A stretch of DNA of 64,000 nucleotides from Pseudomonas silesiensis (GTDB lineage: Bacteria > Pseudomonadota > Gammaproteobacteria > Pseudomonadales > Pseudomonadaceae): NCBI RefSeq assembly GCF_001661075.1, contig NZ_CP014870.1, positions 5,151,703 through 5,215,702 on the forward strand. Reading direction: 5' to 3'. The notes under the pieces were generated by a model, which saw only the letters and a program-made list of their open reading frames with translations, was not told the origin of the DNA and ran no database searches. This document shows positions 25,792 through 35,007 of this stretch, one piece after another (the stretch's first letter is position 1; each line of letters starts with the position of its first letter). Both the position numbers and the translations under genes were made by a program.

Positions 25792-26736
25792 ATGATCCAC
25801 GACACTTTCTGGCTGACCGCGAGTGACCACAGTCGACTCTTCGTCAACCAGTGGCTGCCCATCGCGCCTTTGAAAGCCGTGATCCTGCTGGCCCATGGCA
25901 TGGCGGAACACAGTGCCCGCTACGCCCGCCTGGCGGAAAAATGCTGTGAGCAGGGCTACGGTGTGTATGCCCCGGACCTGCGTGGACATGGCAAAACTGC
26001 CGAAAACGGGACCCTGGGGCATTTCGCCGACGACGACGGCTGGTGCAAGGTGGTCGGTGATCTCGCCAGCCTCAACCAGCACATCGGTCAACACCATCCC
26101 GGCATGCCGATCGTCTTGCTGGGGCATAGCATGGGCAGCTACCTGGCCCAGGCGTATCTGCTGCACCACAGCGCCAGCCTGCACGGCGCCATACTCAGCG
26201 GTTCCAACTTCCAGCCGGGGGCGCTTTATCGAGCGGCCCGCCAGATCGCCCGGCTCGAACGGTTGCGCCAGGGCCCCAAGGGCCGCAGCGCCCTGATCGA
26301 ATGGTTGTCCTTCGGCTCGTTCAACAAGAAATTCAAACCGGAGCGCACACCGTTCGACTGGCTCAGTCGCGATCCGGCCGAGGTCGACAAGTATGCCAAT
26401 GACCCGCTCTGCGGCTTCCGTTGCACCAATCAGTTCTGGATCGATCTGCTGGGCGGCTTGCAGCAAATCAGCAAAGCGTCCAATCTCGCTCAGATCGATC
26501 CGGGCCTGCCGCTGCTGGTGATGGGCGGCGAATGTGATCCGGTGAGTGAGGGCAAGCGTCTCAAGGATCTGGCTCATGCTCTGCGCGCCGCCGGTAGCCA
26601 GAACCTGCAACTGAACATTTACCCGCAGGCACGGCATGAACTGTTCAATGAGAGCAACCGCGATGAAGTGACCGCCGATGTACTGAACTGGATCGCCCAG
26701 GCGCTGAGCCATCGACGGCCACCCCGATCCGAATAG
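25792..26736 (+). CDS. Alpha/beta hydrolase, monoacylglycerol-lipase/lysophospholipase-like
   Basis: A 314-residue serine hydrolase. The nucleophile elbow is G111-H-S113-M-G115, the acid is in MGGECDPVSEG and the His in QARHELFNES, completing the triad. The HGMAEHSARY and PDLRGHGKT segments are typical of monoacylglycerol lipases. AAGGAA precedes the ATG. It is 42 bases from phaJ1 and divergent from the fadD pair, so it probably releases fatty acids for the same pathway. Confidence 0.88.
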   Translation: MIHDTFWLTASDHSRLFVNQWLPIAPLKAVILLAHGMAEHSARYARLAEKCCEQGYGVYAPDLRGHGKTAENGTLGHFADDDGWCKVVGDLASLNQHIGQHHPGMPIVLLGHSMGSYLAQAYLLHHSASLHGAILSGSNFQPGALYRAARQIARLERLRQGPKGRSALIEWLSFGSFNKKFKPERTPFDWLSRDPAEVDKYANDPLCGFRCTNQFWIDLLGGLQQISKASNLAQIDPGLPLLVMGGECDPVSEGKRLKDLAHALRAAGSQNLQLNIYPQARHELFNESNRDEVTADVLNWIAQALSHRRPPRSE

Positions 26737-26778
26737 TTTTTTTGTGGATTTTTTAGTTCGTCACAGGAATCGAGACAG

Positions 26779-27249
26779 ATGACCCAGGTTACCAACACCC
26801 CTTACGAAGCCCTCGAAGTCGGCCAGACCGCCAGCTACAGCAAGACGGTCGAAGAGCGCGACATTCAGTTGTTCGCCGCGATGTCCGGCGATCACAACCC
26901 GGTACACCTGGACGCTGAATACGCCGCCGGCACCATGTTCAAGGAACGCATCGCCCACGGCATGTTCAGCGGCGCGCTGATCAGCGCGGCCGTGGCTTGC
27001 GAGCTGCCTGGGCCGGGGACGATTTATATCGGTCAGCAGATGAGCTTTCAGAAGCCGGTGAAGATTGGCGACACCCTGACCGTACGCCTGGAGATTCTCG
27101 AGAAGCTGCCCAAGTTTCGTGTGCGGATCGCCACTCGCGTGTTCAACCAGCGCGATGAGTTGGTGGTGGATGGCGAGGCGGAGATTCTGGCGCCGCGCAA
27201 GCAGCAGACTGTGACATTGACGACCCCGCCGGCGATCAGCATCGGCTAG
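26779..27249 (+). CDS. phaJ1: (R)-specific enoyl-CoA hydratase PhaJ1 (MaoC family)
   Basis: A 156-residue hot-dog-fold enzyme that hydrates trans-2-enoyl-CoA to (R)-3-hydroxyacyl-CoA, feeding beta-oxidation intermediates into polyhydroxyalkanoate synthesis. The catalytic dyad is Asp38 and His43 in SGDHNPVHLDAEYAA. The length and overall sequence agree with PhaJ1 of P. aeruginosa (156 residues as I recall). Placement beside fadD1/fadD2 supports the link between fatty-acid activation and polyester formation. Confidence 0.9.
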   Translation: MTQVTNTPYEALEVGQTASYSKTVEERDIQLFAAMSGDHNPVHLDAEYAAGTMFKERIAHGMFSGALISAAVACELPGPGTIYIGQQMSFQKPVKIGDTLTVRLEILEKLPKFRVRIATRVFNQRDELVVDGEAEILAPRKQQTVTLTTPPAISIG

Positions 27250-27260
27250 GATCGCCGGTC

Positions 27261-27328
27261 TGTAGGAGCCAGACTTGCCGGCGAAGGCGTCCTTGAGATC
27301 GCCTTCGCCGGCAAGCCTGGCTCCTACG
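27261..27328. repeat. Paired REP element
   Basis: GTAGGAGCCAGACTTGCCGGCGA faces TCGCCGGCAAGCCTGGCTCC with a short spacer. It belongs to the 'GCCGGC' REP subtype also found near 40.1 kb. Confidence 0.88.
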
Positions 27329-27374
27329 GGTGTACACAAAACCCTGAGCTGCCGCAGGCTGCGATCTTTTGATC

Positions 27375-28235
27375 TTACGGCCCTTCCTGCACCTGCACAC
27401 TCGCCGTCATCCCCGAACTCATATTGATCCCCTCCGGGATCTTGTCCAGTTTGATCCGCACCGGAATCCGCTGGGCCAGCCTGACCCAGTTGAACGTCGG
27501 TTCCACCTCCGCCAGCAACTGCCCATCCGGTGTGGTGTTGCGGTCGGTAATCCCGCGACTGATGCTTTCCACGTGCCCCTCCAACGCCTCCCCGGCGCTC
27601 ATCAACCAGACCTTCACCGGGTCGCCGATGCGAATCCGCGGCAGTTTGGTTTCCTCGAAATAGGCCTGCACATAAAACGTCGAGTCGTCGATCAGCGCCA
27701 TCACCGGTTGCCCGGCGTTCACGTAGTTGCCCTGGGCCAGGCGCAGGTTGGTGATGTGGCCACTGCGCGGCGCATGGACCTGGCTGCGGTCCAGGTTGAG
27801 TTGCGCGACCTTGGCTTCGGCCTGGGCTTCACGCAGTTCGCCACGGGCGATGCCGGCGTTGATTTGCGCATTTTCACGCAGCTCGGCACTGATCGCCTGC
27901 GGCCCGAGGCTGGCGCGGCGGCTGGCCTCGTGCTCTCGCAGATTAAGTTGTTGCTGGCGGGTGTGGACCACCGCTTGCGCTTTCTCCAATGCTGCTTCGA
28001 AGCGGTCGCGGTCAATGCTCAACAACAGATCGCCGGCCTTGACCTGCTGGTTGTCGAAAGCCTTGAGCTCACGCACCCAGCCCGACACATCAGGGGCGAT
28101 GACCACCACGTCGGCCCGGATCCGCGCGTCGCGGGTCCAGGGCGTTAACATGTAGTACTGCCACAAGTGGAAACCGGCAAAGATCGCCACCGCCACCAGG
28201 CACAGGGTGACGCCTACACGTACAGGTGTACGCAT
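27375..28235 (-). CDS. HlyD-family membrane-fusion protein (AaeA-like)
   Basis: A 286-residue periplasmic adaptor with one N-terminal membrane anchor (about residues 8-25), a lipoyl/barrel-sandwich fold (VIAPDVSGWVRELKAFDNQQV ... VHAPRSGHITNLRLAQGNYV) and a coiled-coil hairpin between. A TTG two codons upstream is in frame, but the ATG has AAGGAG at a good distance. It closes the FUSC-DUF1656-HlyD operon, the arrangement of aromatic-carboxylate efflux pumps such as AaeAB. An outer-membrane TolC-like partner is not encoded here. Confidence 0.88.
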   Translation of the reverse strand: MRTPVRVGVTLCLVAVAIFAGFHLWQYYMLTPWTRDARIRADVVVIAPDVSGWVRELKAFDNQQVKAGDLLLSIDRDRFEAALEKAQAVVHTRQQQLNLREHEASRRASLGPQAISAELRENAQINAGIARGELREAQAEAKVAQLNLDRSQVHAPRSGHITNLRLAQGNYVNAGQPVMALIDDSTFYVQAYFEETKLPRIRIGDPVKVWLMSAGEALEGHVESISRGITDRNTTPDGQLLAEVEPTFNWVRLAQRIPVRIKLDKIPEGINMSSGMTASVQVQEGP

Positions 28236-28245
28236 GTTCAACTCC

Positions 28246-28452
28246 TTATAAAGGTCCGAGGACGACGGTGATCAGGGTCAATACACAGACGTACAAGGCG
28301 CAATCGAATAATGCTTCGTGCCAGATCCAGCGGCCGACCGGGGTCAGGCGCAACAACAGGCGCAAGCCGCCGGTCACCAGCAGTGCCAGCAACACATAAA
28401 TCAGAAACGGGCTGAGCAGCACGCCACCCACCGACCACTCACGCAAGCCCAT
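28246..28452 (-). CDS. DUF1656 small inner-membrane protein
   Basis: A 68-residue protein with two hydrophobic segments (LLSPFLIYVLLALLVTGGL and ALFDCALYVCVLTLITVVL). DUF1656 (AaeX-type) proteins accompany FUSC/HlyD pumps. The 5' end overlaps the FUSC gene by 14 bases, and it ends ten bases before the HlyD start, so the three are translated from one message. Its exact role in the pump is unknown. Confidence 0.85.
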   Translation of the reverse strand: MGLREWSVGGVLLSPFLIYVLLALLVTGGLRLLLRLTPVGRWIWHEALFDCALYVCVLTLITVVLGPL

Positions 28453-30436
28453 GAGGCTCCTCCTGCTGACGACACCAGGCACGCCAGCTGCTCTGCAATT
28501 GCAGCACCGCACCCTGGGCCAGTTTCACCGCATCGCTGGCGGGCAACGCGTACAAGGTTTTCAAGAATTCTTCGCTGGGGTGTTCCAGTGCATCGGCACG
28601 ACTGCCGGCCGGGCCTTGCTCGAGGACTGTCTCCAATTGATCGAGATAACGCCGTTGCGCCGCACTGACGGGTGTCTGCGCCACCGCCATGCTCAAACGT
28701 AAATGCAGCAGTTCGTCGCCGATGTCCAGACCCAGCAACCCGTCGTCCCAGCGGCTGCGCGCCGGTTCAGGCAATTCGGGATAGTGCCGCGCCAGTTGCA
28801 GCAAACGATCGGCCATCCGCCCACCGAACCAGCTTTCGGCACCGCGCAGATTGCGCCGGGTCAGGCGCACCAGATCATGGAGTGTCGCCACCAGCAGGCG
28901 GCGGCCATGCCACGCCGGATTGCGCAGGATCAACAGCCGGAACGCCAGGACCGCCGCGCCCACGCCGATTACCATCGCCTGGGCACTGTTGAAGAAATTG
29001 GCAACATCGAACTTCATCGCGTTGAGCGGCGAAATCAAGACAATGAAGTGCAGGCAGAACGAGGTCGCCGTGGCACCGATCTGCGGATTGGCCATGCCCA
29101 GCGCACCGAAGAATAAAGGCACGCCCATCCCGAGGCAGAGCAAGGCAAAGCTGCTCCATTGCGGCAACAGGATCTGCCCGACGAAAAACGCCGCCGGAAT
29201 CGCCAGGAAAATCCCGCGCATAAAACTCATGCCGATCTGCGCACCGTTTTCGCGGCTGGCAAACAGGCTGCACACCACACAGGTCAGTAGCAATGCGCCC
29301 GAGGCGGCGGGCCAGGCAGTCGCCAGCCAGAAGCATGACACCACCAGAAATGCCAGGGCGCTGCGGGCACCGAATACCAGCGCCAATGACAGGTCGCGAT
29401 GCGGGGCCAGGGTTCGCGGCGGATCGACCGTTTCCTTGCCCTCCTCCACCGCTTTCAGTGCCGCGCTCGCCGCCAGGGCGGTATCGAGCAGCAAGGTAAA
29501 ACGCGCCAGGCAGAAACTCTGCGCGGAACTGATCAGCGGGTCATGGCTGGCATCGAGCAACCGCGGGCGCAGGGCTTGCAGGGTCGCGTTATCCGGACTG
29601 GCGAGCGCCTCCTGGACTTCGCTCATCCACGGCCTCAGTTGCTCGGCCTCTCGCGGTTCCAGCTGCTTCCACTGGCGGCGCACCGAACGGGCGATGCGCA
29701 GCAACATCAACAGCTTCTGGCTCAGGCCACTGATGGACCGCGCGCGCTGGCGGCCAAGACTGCCTTCGAACCAGGCATGTTCGCGCTGGGCATCCACCGC
29801 GACGATCCTGCCGAGGATCTCCAGCAGGCCTTTGCGCGCCTGGCCGTCGCCGGCCAAGGTCGCTCGTGCGGCATTCATCCCGCTCTGCCATGCCGCCCGC
29901 GCCTGATCCGCCAGTTGTTGCTCGACCCGCATCGGCCACAGCAGCGCACTGGTGGCGGTGGCGCACAGAATGCCCAGGCAGATTTCCGTGCAGCGAGCCA
30001 CGGCTTGATCAAACACTGTCAGCGGATGGGCAAGGGCCGGCAAGGCGATGATCGCCACCGTATAGCCGGCCAGCACGAACGAATAGGACCAGGCACTGCG
30101 CAACATCGTCGAACTGGCCGTACACAGACCGAGCCACAACGCCAATGCCAACAGAAACAGCCACGGTGTCTGGGCAAACAACCCCATGAACACCACCGAC
30201 ATGATTGTCCCGACCAGGGTCCCCAGCAAACGTGCCAGCCCCTTCTGAACCACCATCCCGGACAGAGGTTGGGCGACGATGAAGGCGGTCATCAGCGCCC
30301 AGGCCGGTTGCTCCAGTCCCCAACGCAATGCCAGCCACAGCGCCAGGCCGCCGCCGAGCAAGGTCTTGATCGCGAACTGTAGGGCGCGGCGGTCAGGCGC
30401 AAACAAAGCCTGCAAGGTGATAGGCACGTAAAACAC
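28439..30436 (-). CDS. FUSC-family efflux transporter (AaeB-like)
   Basis: A 665-residue inner-membrane protein with two blocks of about five to six membrane segments (residues about 20-150 and 360-510) separated by a cytoplasmic helical domain. This is the layout of fusaric-acid / p-hydroxybenzoic-acid exporters. The frame begins at a GTG (MFYVPITLQALFAP); no strong Shine-Dalgarno is visible, so a later start is possible. First gene of the efflux operon; the substrate is likely an aromatic acid. Confidence 0.88.
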   Translation of the reverse strand: MFYVPITLQALFAPDRRALQFAIKTLLGGGLALWLALRWGLEQPAWALMTAFIVAQPLSGMVVQKGLARLLGTLVGTIMSVVFMGLFAQTPWLFLLALALWLGLCTASSTMLRSAWSYSFVLAGYTVAIIALPALAHPLTVFDQAVARCTEICLGILCATATSALLWPMRVEQQLADQARAAWQSGMNAARATLAGDGQARKGLLEILGRIVAVDAQREHAWFEGSLGRQRARSISGLSQKLLMLLRIARSVRRQWKQLEPREAEQLRPWMSEVQEALASPDNATLQALRPRLLDASHDPLISSAQSFCLARFTLLLDTALAASAALKAVEEGKETVDPPRTLAPHRDLSLALVFGARSALAFLVVSCFWLATAWPAASGALLLTCVVCSLFASRENGAQIGMSFMRGIFLAIPAAFFVGQILLPQWSSFALLCLGMGVPLFFGALGMANPQIGATATSFCLHFIVLISPLNAMKFDVANFFNSAQAMVIGVGAAVLAFRLLILRNPAWHGRRLLVATLHDLVRLTRRNLRGAESWFGGRMADRLLQLARHYPELPEPARSRWDDGLLGLDIGDELLHLRLSMAVAQTPVSAAQRRYLDQLETVLEQGPAGSRADALEHPSEEFLKTLYALPASDAVKLAQGAVLQLQSSWRAWCRQQEEPHGLA

Positions 30437-30540
30437 TCTAATAAGGACGATTTAACGATAGACGTGATCGGTGAGGTAACTTCGAGAACAAATTATTAGC
30501 TAGCTAACTATATGACGTCCAGCACTCATTCCCAGACACA

Positions 30541-30565
30541 AAAAAACGCCAGACTGGCTGGCGCT
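30541..30565 (-). terminator. Terminator downstream of the DUF2383 gene
   Basis: A stem CGCCAG / CTGGCG followed on the minus strand by seven T residues, 20 bases after the stop codon. Confidence 0.8.
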
Positions 30566-30584
30566 TTTGACAGGCAACGGGCGT

Positions 30585-31052
30585 TTACGAGCGCGCGCGA
30601 GCCTGATTACGCAGGGCTTTCACCTGATCGTGGTTACGTTGCACGCCGTGGTACTGACGCTCAACCACGTCACGAATGCCCACCAGGTTGTGCTTGGTGA
30701 TTTTTTCCAGGGCTTCTTTGTAAGCCTTCAGCGCATGGTCTTCACCGCGCTCGGCTTCGTTCAACACGGCTTCTTCATCCTTGCCGGTGAACATGGACTT
30801 AACGTCGACCCAGCGACGGTGCAGGTCACCGCTGACACTGGTGGAGGTTTCCGGATCGCCGCCCATCGAACGCACGGCTGCTTGCAGTTCGGCCGCTGCG
30901 GCGGCGCAGTCGGCGGAACGCTGCACGAACAGCGTTTTCAGTTCCGGATTCTTGATGTCTTCAGCGCAAGTCTTGAACCCTTCCTGACCGTCTTTGCTGG
31001 TTTCAATCAGGTCGTTGAGTACAGAGATGGCTTCTTTATTCATGTCGGTCAT
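30585..31052 (-). CDS. PA2169-family four-helix-bundle stress protein (DUF2383)
   Basis: A 155-residue soluble helical protein, ferritin-like in pattern. Early landmarks are MNKEAISVLNDLIETSKDGQEGFKTCAEDI, and a second half has RGEDHALKAYKEALEK. GAGGAA precedes the ATG at 31052; an in-frame TTG two codons upstream is less likely. The family is often induced by stress or anaerobiosis in Pseudomonas. It is monocistronic, with its own terminator. Confidence 0.87.
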   Translation of the reverse strand: MTDMNKEAISVLNDLIETSKDGQEGFKTCAEDIKNPELKTLFVQRSADCAAAAAELQAAVRSMGGDPETSTSVSGDLHRRWVDVKSMFTGKDEEAVLNEAERGEDHALKAYKEALEKITKHNLVGIRDVVERQYHGVQRNHDQVKALRNQARARS

Positions 31053-31255
31053 TTTCAATTCCTCGCGGGTTGATGAAAGATGCAGTAGCTATTGCACCCT
31101 GCATGCCAGCTTTGAATTGACAACTTAATCCTTATATTTCATATAGTTATGTTTAATCCGCAAATCTGTATCCGCGTTTTTTGCATGATCTGTCATTTGG
31201 CCTGCATGCAGAATGCCTGTATTTTCCAGATTGATTGAATCCAGACGGCTGATAG

Positions 31256-31492
31256 ATGAATCCTGAAAAGCTCGAATTGCTGGTCACCCGTGAGATGCCC
31301 TTCGGCAAATACAAGGGTCGAATCATTGCCGACCTGCCCGGCCAATACCTGAACTGGTTCGCCCGGGAGGGTTTCCCCCGCGGTGAACTGGGTGGCTTGC
31401 TGGCCCTGATGCAGGAAATCGATCACAACGGCCTGTCGGAGTTGCTCGAACCGCTGCGCGCCAAACATGGCAAACCCGCCCCTCGCCACTGA
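31256..31492 (+). CDS. DUF3820 family protein
   Basis: A 78-residue protein with the family core MPFGKYKGRIIADLPGQYLNWFAREGFP, a possible nucleic-acid-binding or exonuclease-associated motif. Database entries call it a putative quorum-sensing-regulated virulence factor, but its biochemical role is unknown. It is 32 bases upstream of the class V aminotransferase on the same strand. Confidence 0.82.
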   Translation: MNPEKLELLVTREMPFGKYKGRIIADLPGQYLNWFAREGFPRGELGGLLALMQEIDHNGLSELLEPLRAKHGKPAPRH

Positions 31493-31524
31493 ACCACCCC
31501 TCACCTGCCCCTGATGAGTAGCCC

Positions 31525-32706
31525 ATGCCCGATAATACCCGCCGCGCCCGTGATGAAGCCTTCTGGCTGACCTTTGCCGACCGCTACGCTATCGAACCCG
31601 GCCCGGTCAATCTGGAGAACGGTTACTTCGGGCGCATGTCGCGCACGGTGGTCGAGGAGTATCAGCGCAACATCGAATTGATCAACCGCAGCAACTCGGT
31701 GCACGCACGCCAACGCTTCGATCGGGACGAAAGCCTGGAAATCCGTGCGCAAGTGGCCGGGCTGGTTGGCGTCTGCGCGGACGCCGTCGCCCTCACCCGC
31801 AACGCTTCGGACGGCTTGCAGTCGCTGATCCGCAACTACAACCGGCTCAAGCCGGGCGATCAGGTCCTGATCTGCGATCTGGAATACGACACGGTCAAAA
31901 GTGCCATGCGCTGGCTGGCACGCTATCGCGGGGTCGAGGTGATCGAGATCGAACACGGCCACCCTGCCAGTTTCGACAGTTTGCTGGCCACTTACCGCGA
32001 CGCCTTCGTGCGTTATCCGCGCCTCAAACTGATGGCTCTGACCCACGTCACCCATCGCACTGGCCTGGTGATGCCGGTGAAGGCGATTGCCGCCGCGGCC
32101 AGGGAACATGCCGTCGATGTGATCCTCGACGGCGCCCATGCATTGGGCCAGATCGAGTTCGATTTCGAGGACCTGGGTGTCTCCTTCGCGGGTTACAACC
32201 TGCACAAATGGATCGGCGCGCCGCTGACTTTGGGGTTTATCTACATCAACCCCGAGCGCCTGGCCGACATCGACCCGGACATGGGCGAGATGCACTTCCC
32301 GACCACCGACATTCGCGCCCGCACGCCACACAGCACGCCGAACATTCCGGCGCTGCTGACCCTGCCGCTGGTATTGGAGGAACACCGGACCATGGGCGGT
32401 TCCGCCGCCAAGGGCGCACGCCTCAACTACCTGCGCAACCGCTGGGTCCGCGCGGTACGCGAACTGTCGGGCGTCGAAGTCATGACTCCGGATGACCCGC
32501 GCCTGTATTGCGGCATCACTTCTGTGCGTTTTACCCGGCATGCCGATCAACAGGCGATGGCCGAGCGGTTGCTCAAGGACTACAACCTGTTCACCATTGC
32601 GCGCAGCGGCGCCGCGAGCGGTCCGTGCATTCGCATTACGCCGGGCCTCACCACCACCGCTGCGGACATTGATCTGTTGATTCGGGCGCTGAACGAGCTG
32701 CGTTGA
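31525..32706 (+). CDS. Class V aminotransferase-fold PLP enzyme (isopenicillin-N-epimerase-like)
   Basis: A 393-residue PLP enzyme. The Schiff-base lysine is K228 in GYNLHKWIGAPLTLGF, and LTHVTHRTGLVMPVKAIAA and VILDGAHALGQIEFDF supply the phosphate- and ring-binding residues (Asp in the DGAHA segment). Related enzymes act as epimerases, cysteine desulfurases or kynureninases; the substrate here is not predictable. It ends two bases before the convergent dioxygenase gene. Confidence 0.85.
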   Translation: MPDNTRRARDEAFWLTFADRYAIEPGPVNLENGYFGRMSRTVVEEYQRNIELINRSNSVHARQRFDRDESLEIRAQVAGLVGVCADAVALTRNASDGLQSLIRNYNRLKPGDQVLICDLEYDTVKSAMRWLARYRGVEVIEIEHGHPASFDSLLATYRDAFVRYPRLKLMALTHVTHRTGLVMPVKAIAAAAREHAVDVILDGAHALGQIEFDFEDLGVSFAGYNLHKWIGAPLTLGFIYINPERLADIDPDMGEMHFPTTDIRARTPHSTPNIPALLTLPLVLEEHRTMGGSAAKGARLNYLRNRWVRAVRELSGVEVMTPDDPRLYCGITSVRFTRHADQQAMAERLLKDYNLFTIARSGAASGPCIRITPGLTTTAADIDLLIRALNELR

Positions 32707-32708
32707 CG

Positions 32709-33434
32709 TCACACGGTAAACTTGTCGAAGTCTTCGGGCTTGATCTGCGTCGACACCGCGAACGTGTCGATGCCGATGGTCATCTGCCCGAAGAAGCCAT
32801 CTTCTTTCGAGTCTCGACCGAGCGTGTGAACGTTCAGCGTTGAAGCTTCACCGCCCATGGTTTCATAGAAAAAATCCTCACCGTTGGTCAGCGGCGAAAC
32901 GGATCGACCGCTGTATTCCCTGGCGTTGAGAACCGAGCGCGAGGCCACTTCGGGCAGGTACAGCTGACCGACCCAGGCGACGTGTCGCTCTTGCAGATAG
33001 TTATTGCCGGCCGTGATGCGGATGGCGACATGAATGTGCAGGGCCCGGCCGGCATAAAACCCCGGATAGATCGTGGTAAACCGAACGATGCCCTTCTTGT
33101 CCGTAAATTGCCCGCCACGCAGGTAGGTATCATCGTCGGTGCGCTGGATCGAGCCGATGCGGTCGACGTCGACCTCTTTGTCCGGATCGATCTTGCTCCA
33201 GCCTGAATAAGCCCCGCGGGCATTGCAATGCCAGATATCCACCAGCGCATCAGGCACCGGCCGGCCCGTCGTTGCATCGACTACCGTCAGCCTCAGCACC
33301 AGGGGGATGCCATCCATCCCTTCGCTGATGTTTCTTCTGATCAGTTTCGGATTGCGGAAATACGGGCCGGCGATCTGTTCGGGTGACAGCAGATAAGCCG
33401 GTGTCGAGGGTACTGCTGAGGTGTTGTCGTCCAT
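32709..33434 (-). CDS. Intradiol ring-cleavage dioxygenase-family protein
   Basis: A 241-residue protein with the Fe(III) ligand pattern of protocatechuate and catechol dioxygenases: Tyr76 in RGAYSGW, Tyr123 or Tyr127 in TIYPGFYAGR, then His133 and His135 (LHIHV). It has no signal peptide and lacks the helical linker domain of catechol 1,2-dioxygenase. It is a single-chain relative whose substrate is unknown; no other ring-cleavage pathway genes are nearby. An ATG after a TCCAAGAGAG leader is chosen; a longer reading extends to 33680. Confidence 0.83.
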   Translation of the reverse strand: MDDNTSAVPSTPAYLLSPEQIAGPYFRNPKLIRRNISEGMDGIPLVLRLTVVDATTGRPVPDALVDIWHCNARGAYSGWSKIDPDKEVDVDRIGSIQRTDDDTYLRGGQFTDKKGIVRFTTIYPGFYAGRALHIHVAIRITAGNNYLQERHVAWVGQLYLPEVASRSVLNAREYSGRSVSPLTNGEDFFYETMGGEASTLNVHTLGRDSKEDGFFGQMTIGIDTFAVSTQIKPEDFDKFTV

Positions 33435-33536
33435 GACGTTCTCTCTTGGATAGGAAGAACGCAGGTTAACGCTGGGCGAGGGGTGAGAGGCGGTAACTAT
33501 GTATCGCATGGTTTCCCGTAGGGGTTTCTGGCGGGC

Positions 33537-33571
33537 AAAAAAAAACGGTGCACCGACCAAGCGCACCGTAA
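33537..33571 (-). terminator. Terminator of the zwf-pgl-eda operon
   Basis: On the minus strand a stem ACGGTGC / GCACCGT is followed by nine T residues, about 40 bases after the eda stop. Confidence 0.85.
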
Positions 33572-33610
33572 AGCCGTAGAACACACAACGAGGTGTTTGG
33601 TGAAAGCCGA

Positions 33611-34276
33611 TCAGTCCAGCAGCGCCAGTGCCTCGGCGGTGCATTCCTGAATGCGGGCCCAGTCGCCGTTCTTGATCCACTCGGGATCAAGCATCCAGCT
33701 ACCGCCCACGCACATGACGTTTTTCAACGCCATGTAGCTCTTGATGTTGGCCGGGCTGACGCCGCCGGTCGGGCAGAATTTCACTTCGCCGAACGGGCCG
33801 CCCAGGGCCTTGATGGCTGCCACGCCGCCGCTGACTTCCGCCGGGAACAGCTTGAAACGGCGATAACCCAGGCCATAGCCTTCCATGATGCCCGAGGCAT
33901 TGCTGATGCCTGGCAACAGCGGGATCGGGCTGTCGACGCTAGCTTCGAGCAGATCACGGGTGATGCCCGGCGTGACGATGAACTGCGAACCTGCGGCTTC
34001 GGCCGCCGCCAGCATCCTGCGATCAAGCACCGTACCGGCACCGGTCACCAGCTCCGGACGCTGTTCGCGCAGAACCTGGATGGCCTTGAGGCCGAATTGC
34101 GAACGCAGGGTCACTTCCAGGGCGGTCAGGCCACCGGCCGCGAGGGCGTCGGCCAGCGGCAGGATGTCCTGTTCGCGAGCGATGGTGATCACCGGCAGGA
34201 TCCGCGCCTTGGCGCAGAGACTGTCGATCAGGGCAACTTTGTCCGCCATGGAAACGGTCGGGGATGTGTTTGTCAT
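33611..34276 (-). CDS. eda: 2-dehydro-3-deoxyphosphogluconate aldolase Eda
   Basis: A 221-residue class I aldolase that splits KDPG into pyruvate and glyceraldehyde-3-phosphate, the last step of the Entner-Doudoroff pathway. The Schiff-base Lys is K142 in RFKLFPAE and the catalytic Glu is E54 in ALEVTLR. AAGGA lies ahead of the ATG. It is the last gene of zwf-pgl-eda, 17 bases after pgl. Confidence 0.96.
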   Translation of the reverse strand: MTNTSPTVSMADKVALIDSLCAKARILPVITIAREQDILPLADALAAGGLTALEVTLRSQFGLKAIQVLREQRPELVTGAGTVLDRRMLAAAEAAGSQFIVTPGITRDLLEASVDSPIPLLPGISNASGIMEGYGLGYRRFKLFPAEVSGGVAAIKALGGPFGEVKFCPTGGVSPANIKSYMALKNVMCVGGSWMLDPEWIKNGDWARIQECTAEALALLD

Positions 34277-34293
34277 AGCGGCTGATCCTTGGC

Positions 34294-35007
34294 TCATGGG
34301 CACCAGTAAATCTCTAACGTAGGTTGCAGAAACGCGCGAATCGGCATGGCGGCGACATCGTCACCGGCCAATGCGGCACTCAGGGTGGTCAGTTTGGACT
34401 GACCGGAAATCGATAAAACGGTGTTCGTCGCCGAAGCCAGCAGCGCGCGACTCATGGTCAGGCGCTGATGCGGCACGGTCGGCGCCAGCATCGGCCAGCA
34501 GCGCCGGCTGCCATCGACTTTCAAGGCATCGGCCAGGTTCGGGCTGTTCGGGAACAGCGAAGCGGTGTGGCCATCGTCGCCCATGCCCAGGATCAGCACG
34601 TCGATCGGTGGCAACTCACCCAACAAGCGATCAGCCTGCTCGGCCGCCTGTTCGAGATTGGCGGTGGCGCTATAGAGGCTCAAAAACTGAGCCTTGGCCG
34701 CCGGGCCTTGCAACAGGTAGCGCTTGAGCAGACCGGCATTGCTGTCGGCGTGTTCCACCGGCACCCAACGCTCGTCCGCCAGGGTCACCACGACGTTGGA
34801 CCAGTCCAGTGTCTGCTTGGCCAGGTGCTGGAAGAACGCCACCGGGCTGCGACCGCCAGAGACCACCAGCGTTGCGGTACCCCTGGCATCGATCGCGTCG
34901 CTCAATTGCCTGGCCACTTTCAGCGCCAGGCCTTCGGCGAGCAACACCGGGCTCTTGAACTCATGGGCGCTGACGCCCTGAGGCAGTTTCAATTCAGATA
35001 TCGCCAT
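34294..35007 (-). CDS. pgl: 6-phosphogluconolactonase
   Basis: A 237-residue enzyme that hydrolyses 6-phosphoglucono-lactone made by Zwf. Family landmarks are [24 protein letters not shown] and [15 protein letters not shown]. Its start overlaps the end of zwf by 14 bases, so it is translationally coupled and expressed with zwf under HexR control. Confidence 0.95.
   Translation of the reverse strand: MAISELKLPQGVSAHEFKSPVLLAEGLALKVARQLSDAIDARGTATLVVSGGRSPVAFFQHLAKQTLDWSNVVVTLADERWVPVEHADSNAGLLKRYLLQGPAAKAQFLSLYSATANLEQAAEQADRLLGELPPIDVLILGMGDDGHTASLFPNSPNLADALKVDGSRRCWPMLAPTVPHQRLTMSRALLASATNTVLSISGQSKLTTLSAALAGDDVAAMPIRAFLQPTLEIYWCP

Noticed and set aside
25644..25826. 60-codon plus-strand frame in the fadD2/hydrolase interval
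   Set aside because: It overlaps the hydrolase start out of frame, has no good ribosome-binding site and no recognisable features.
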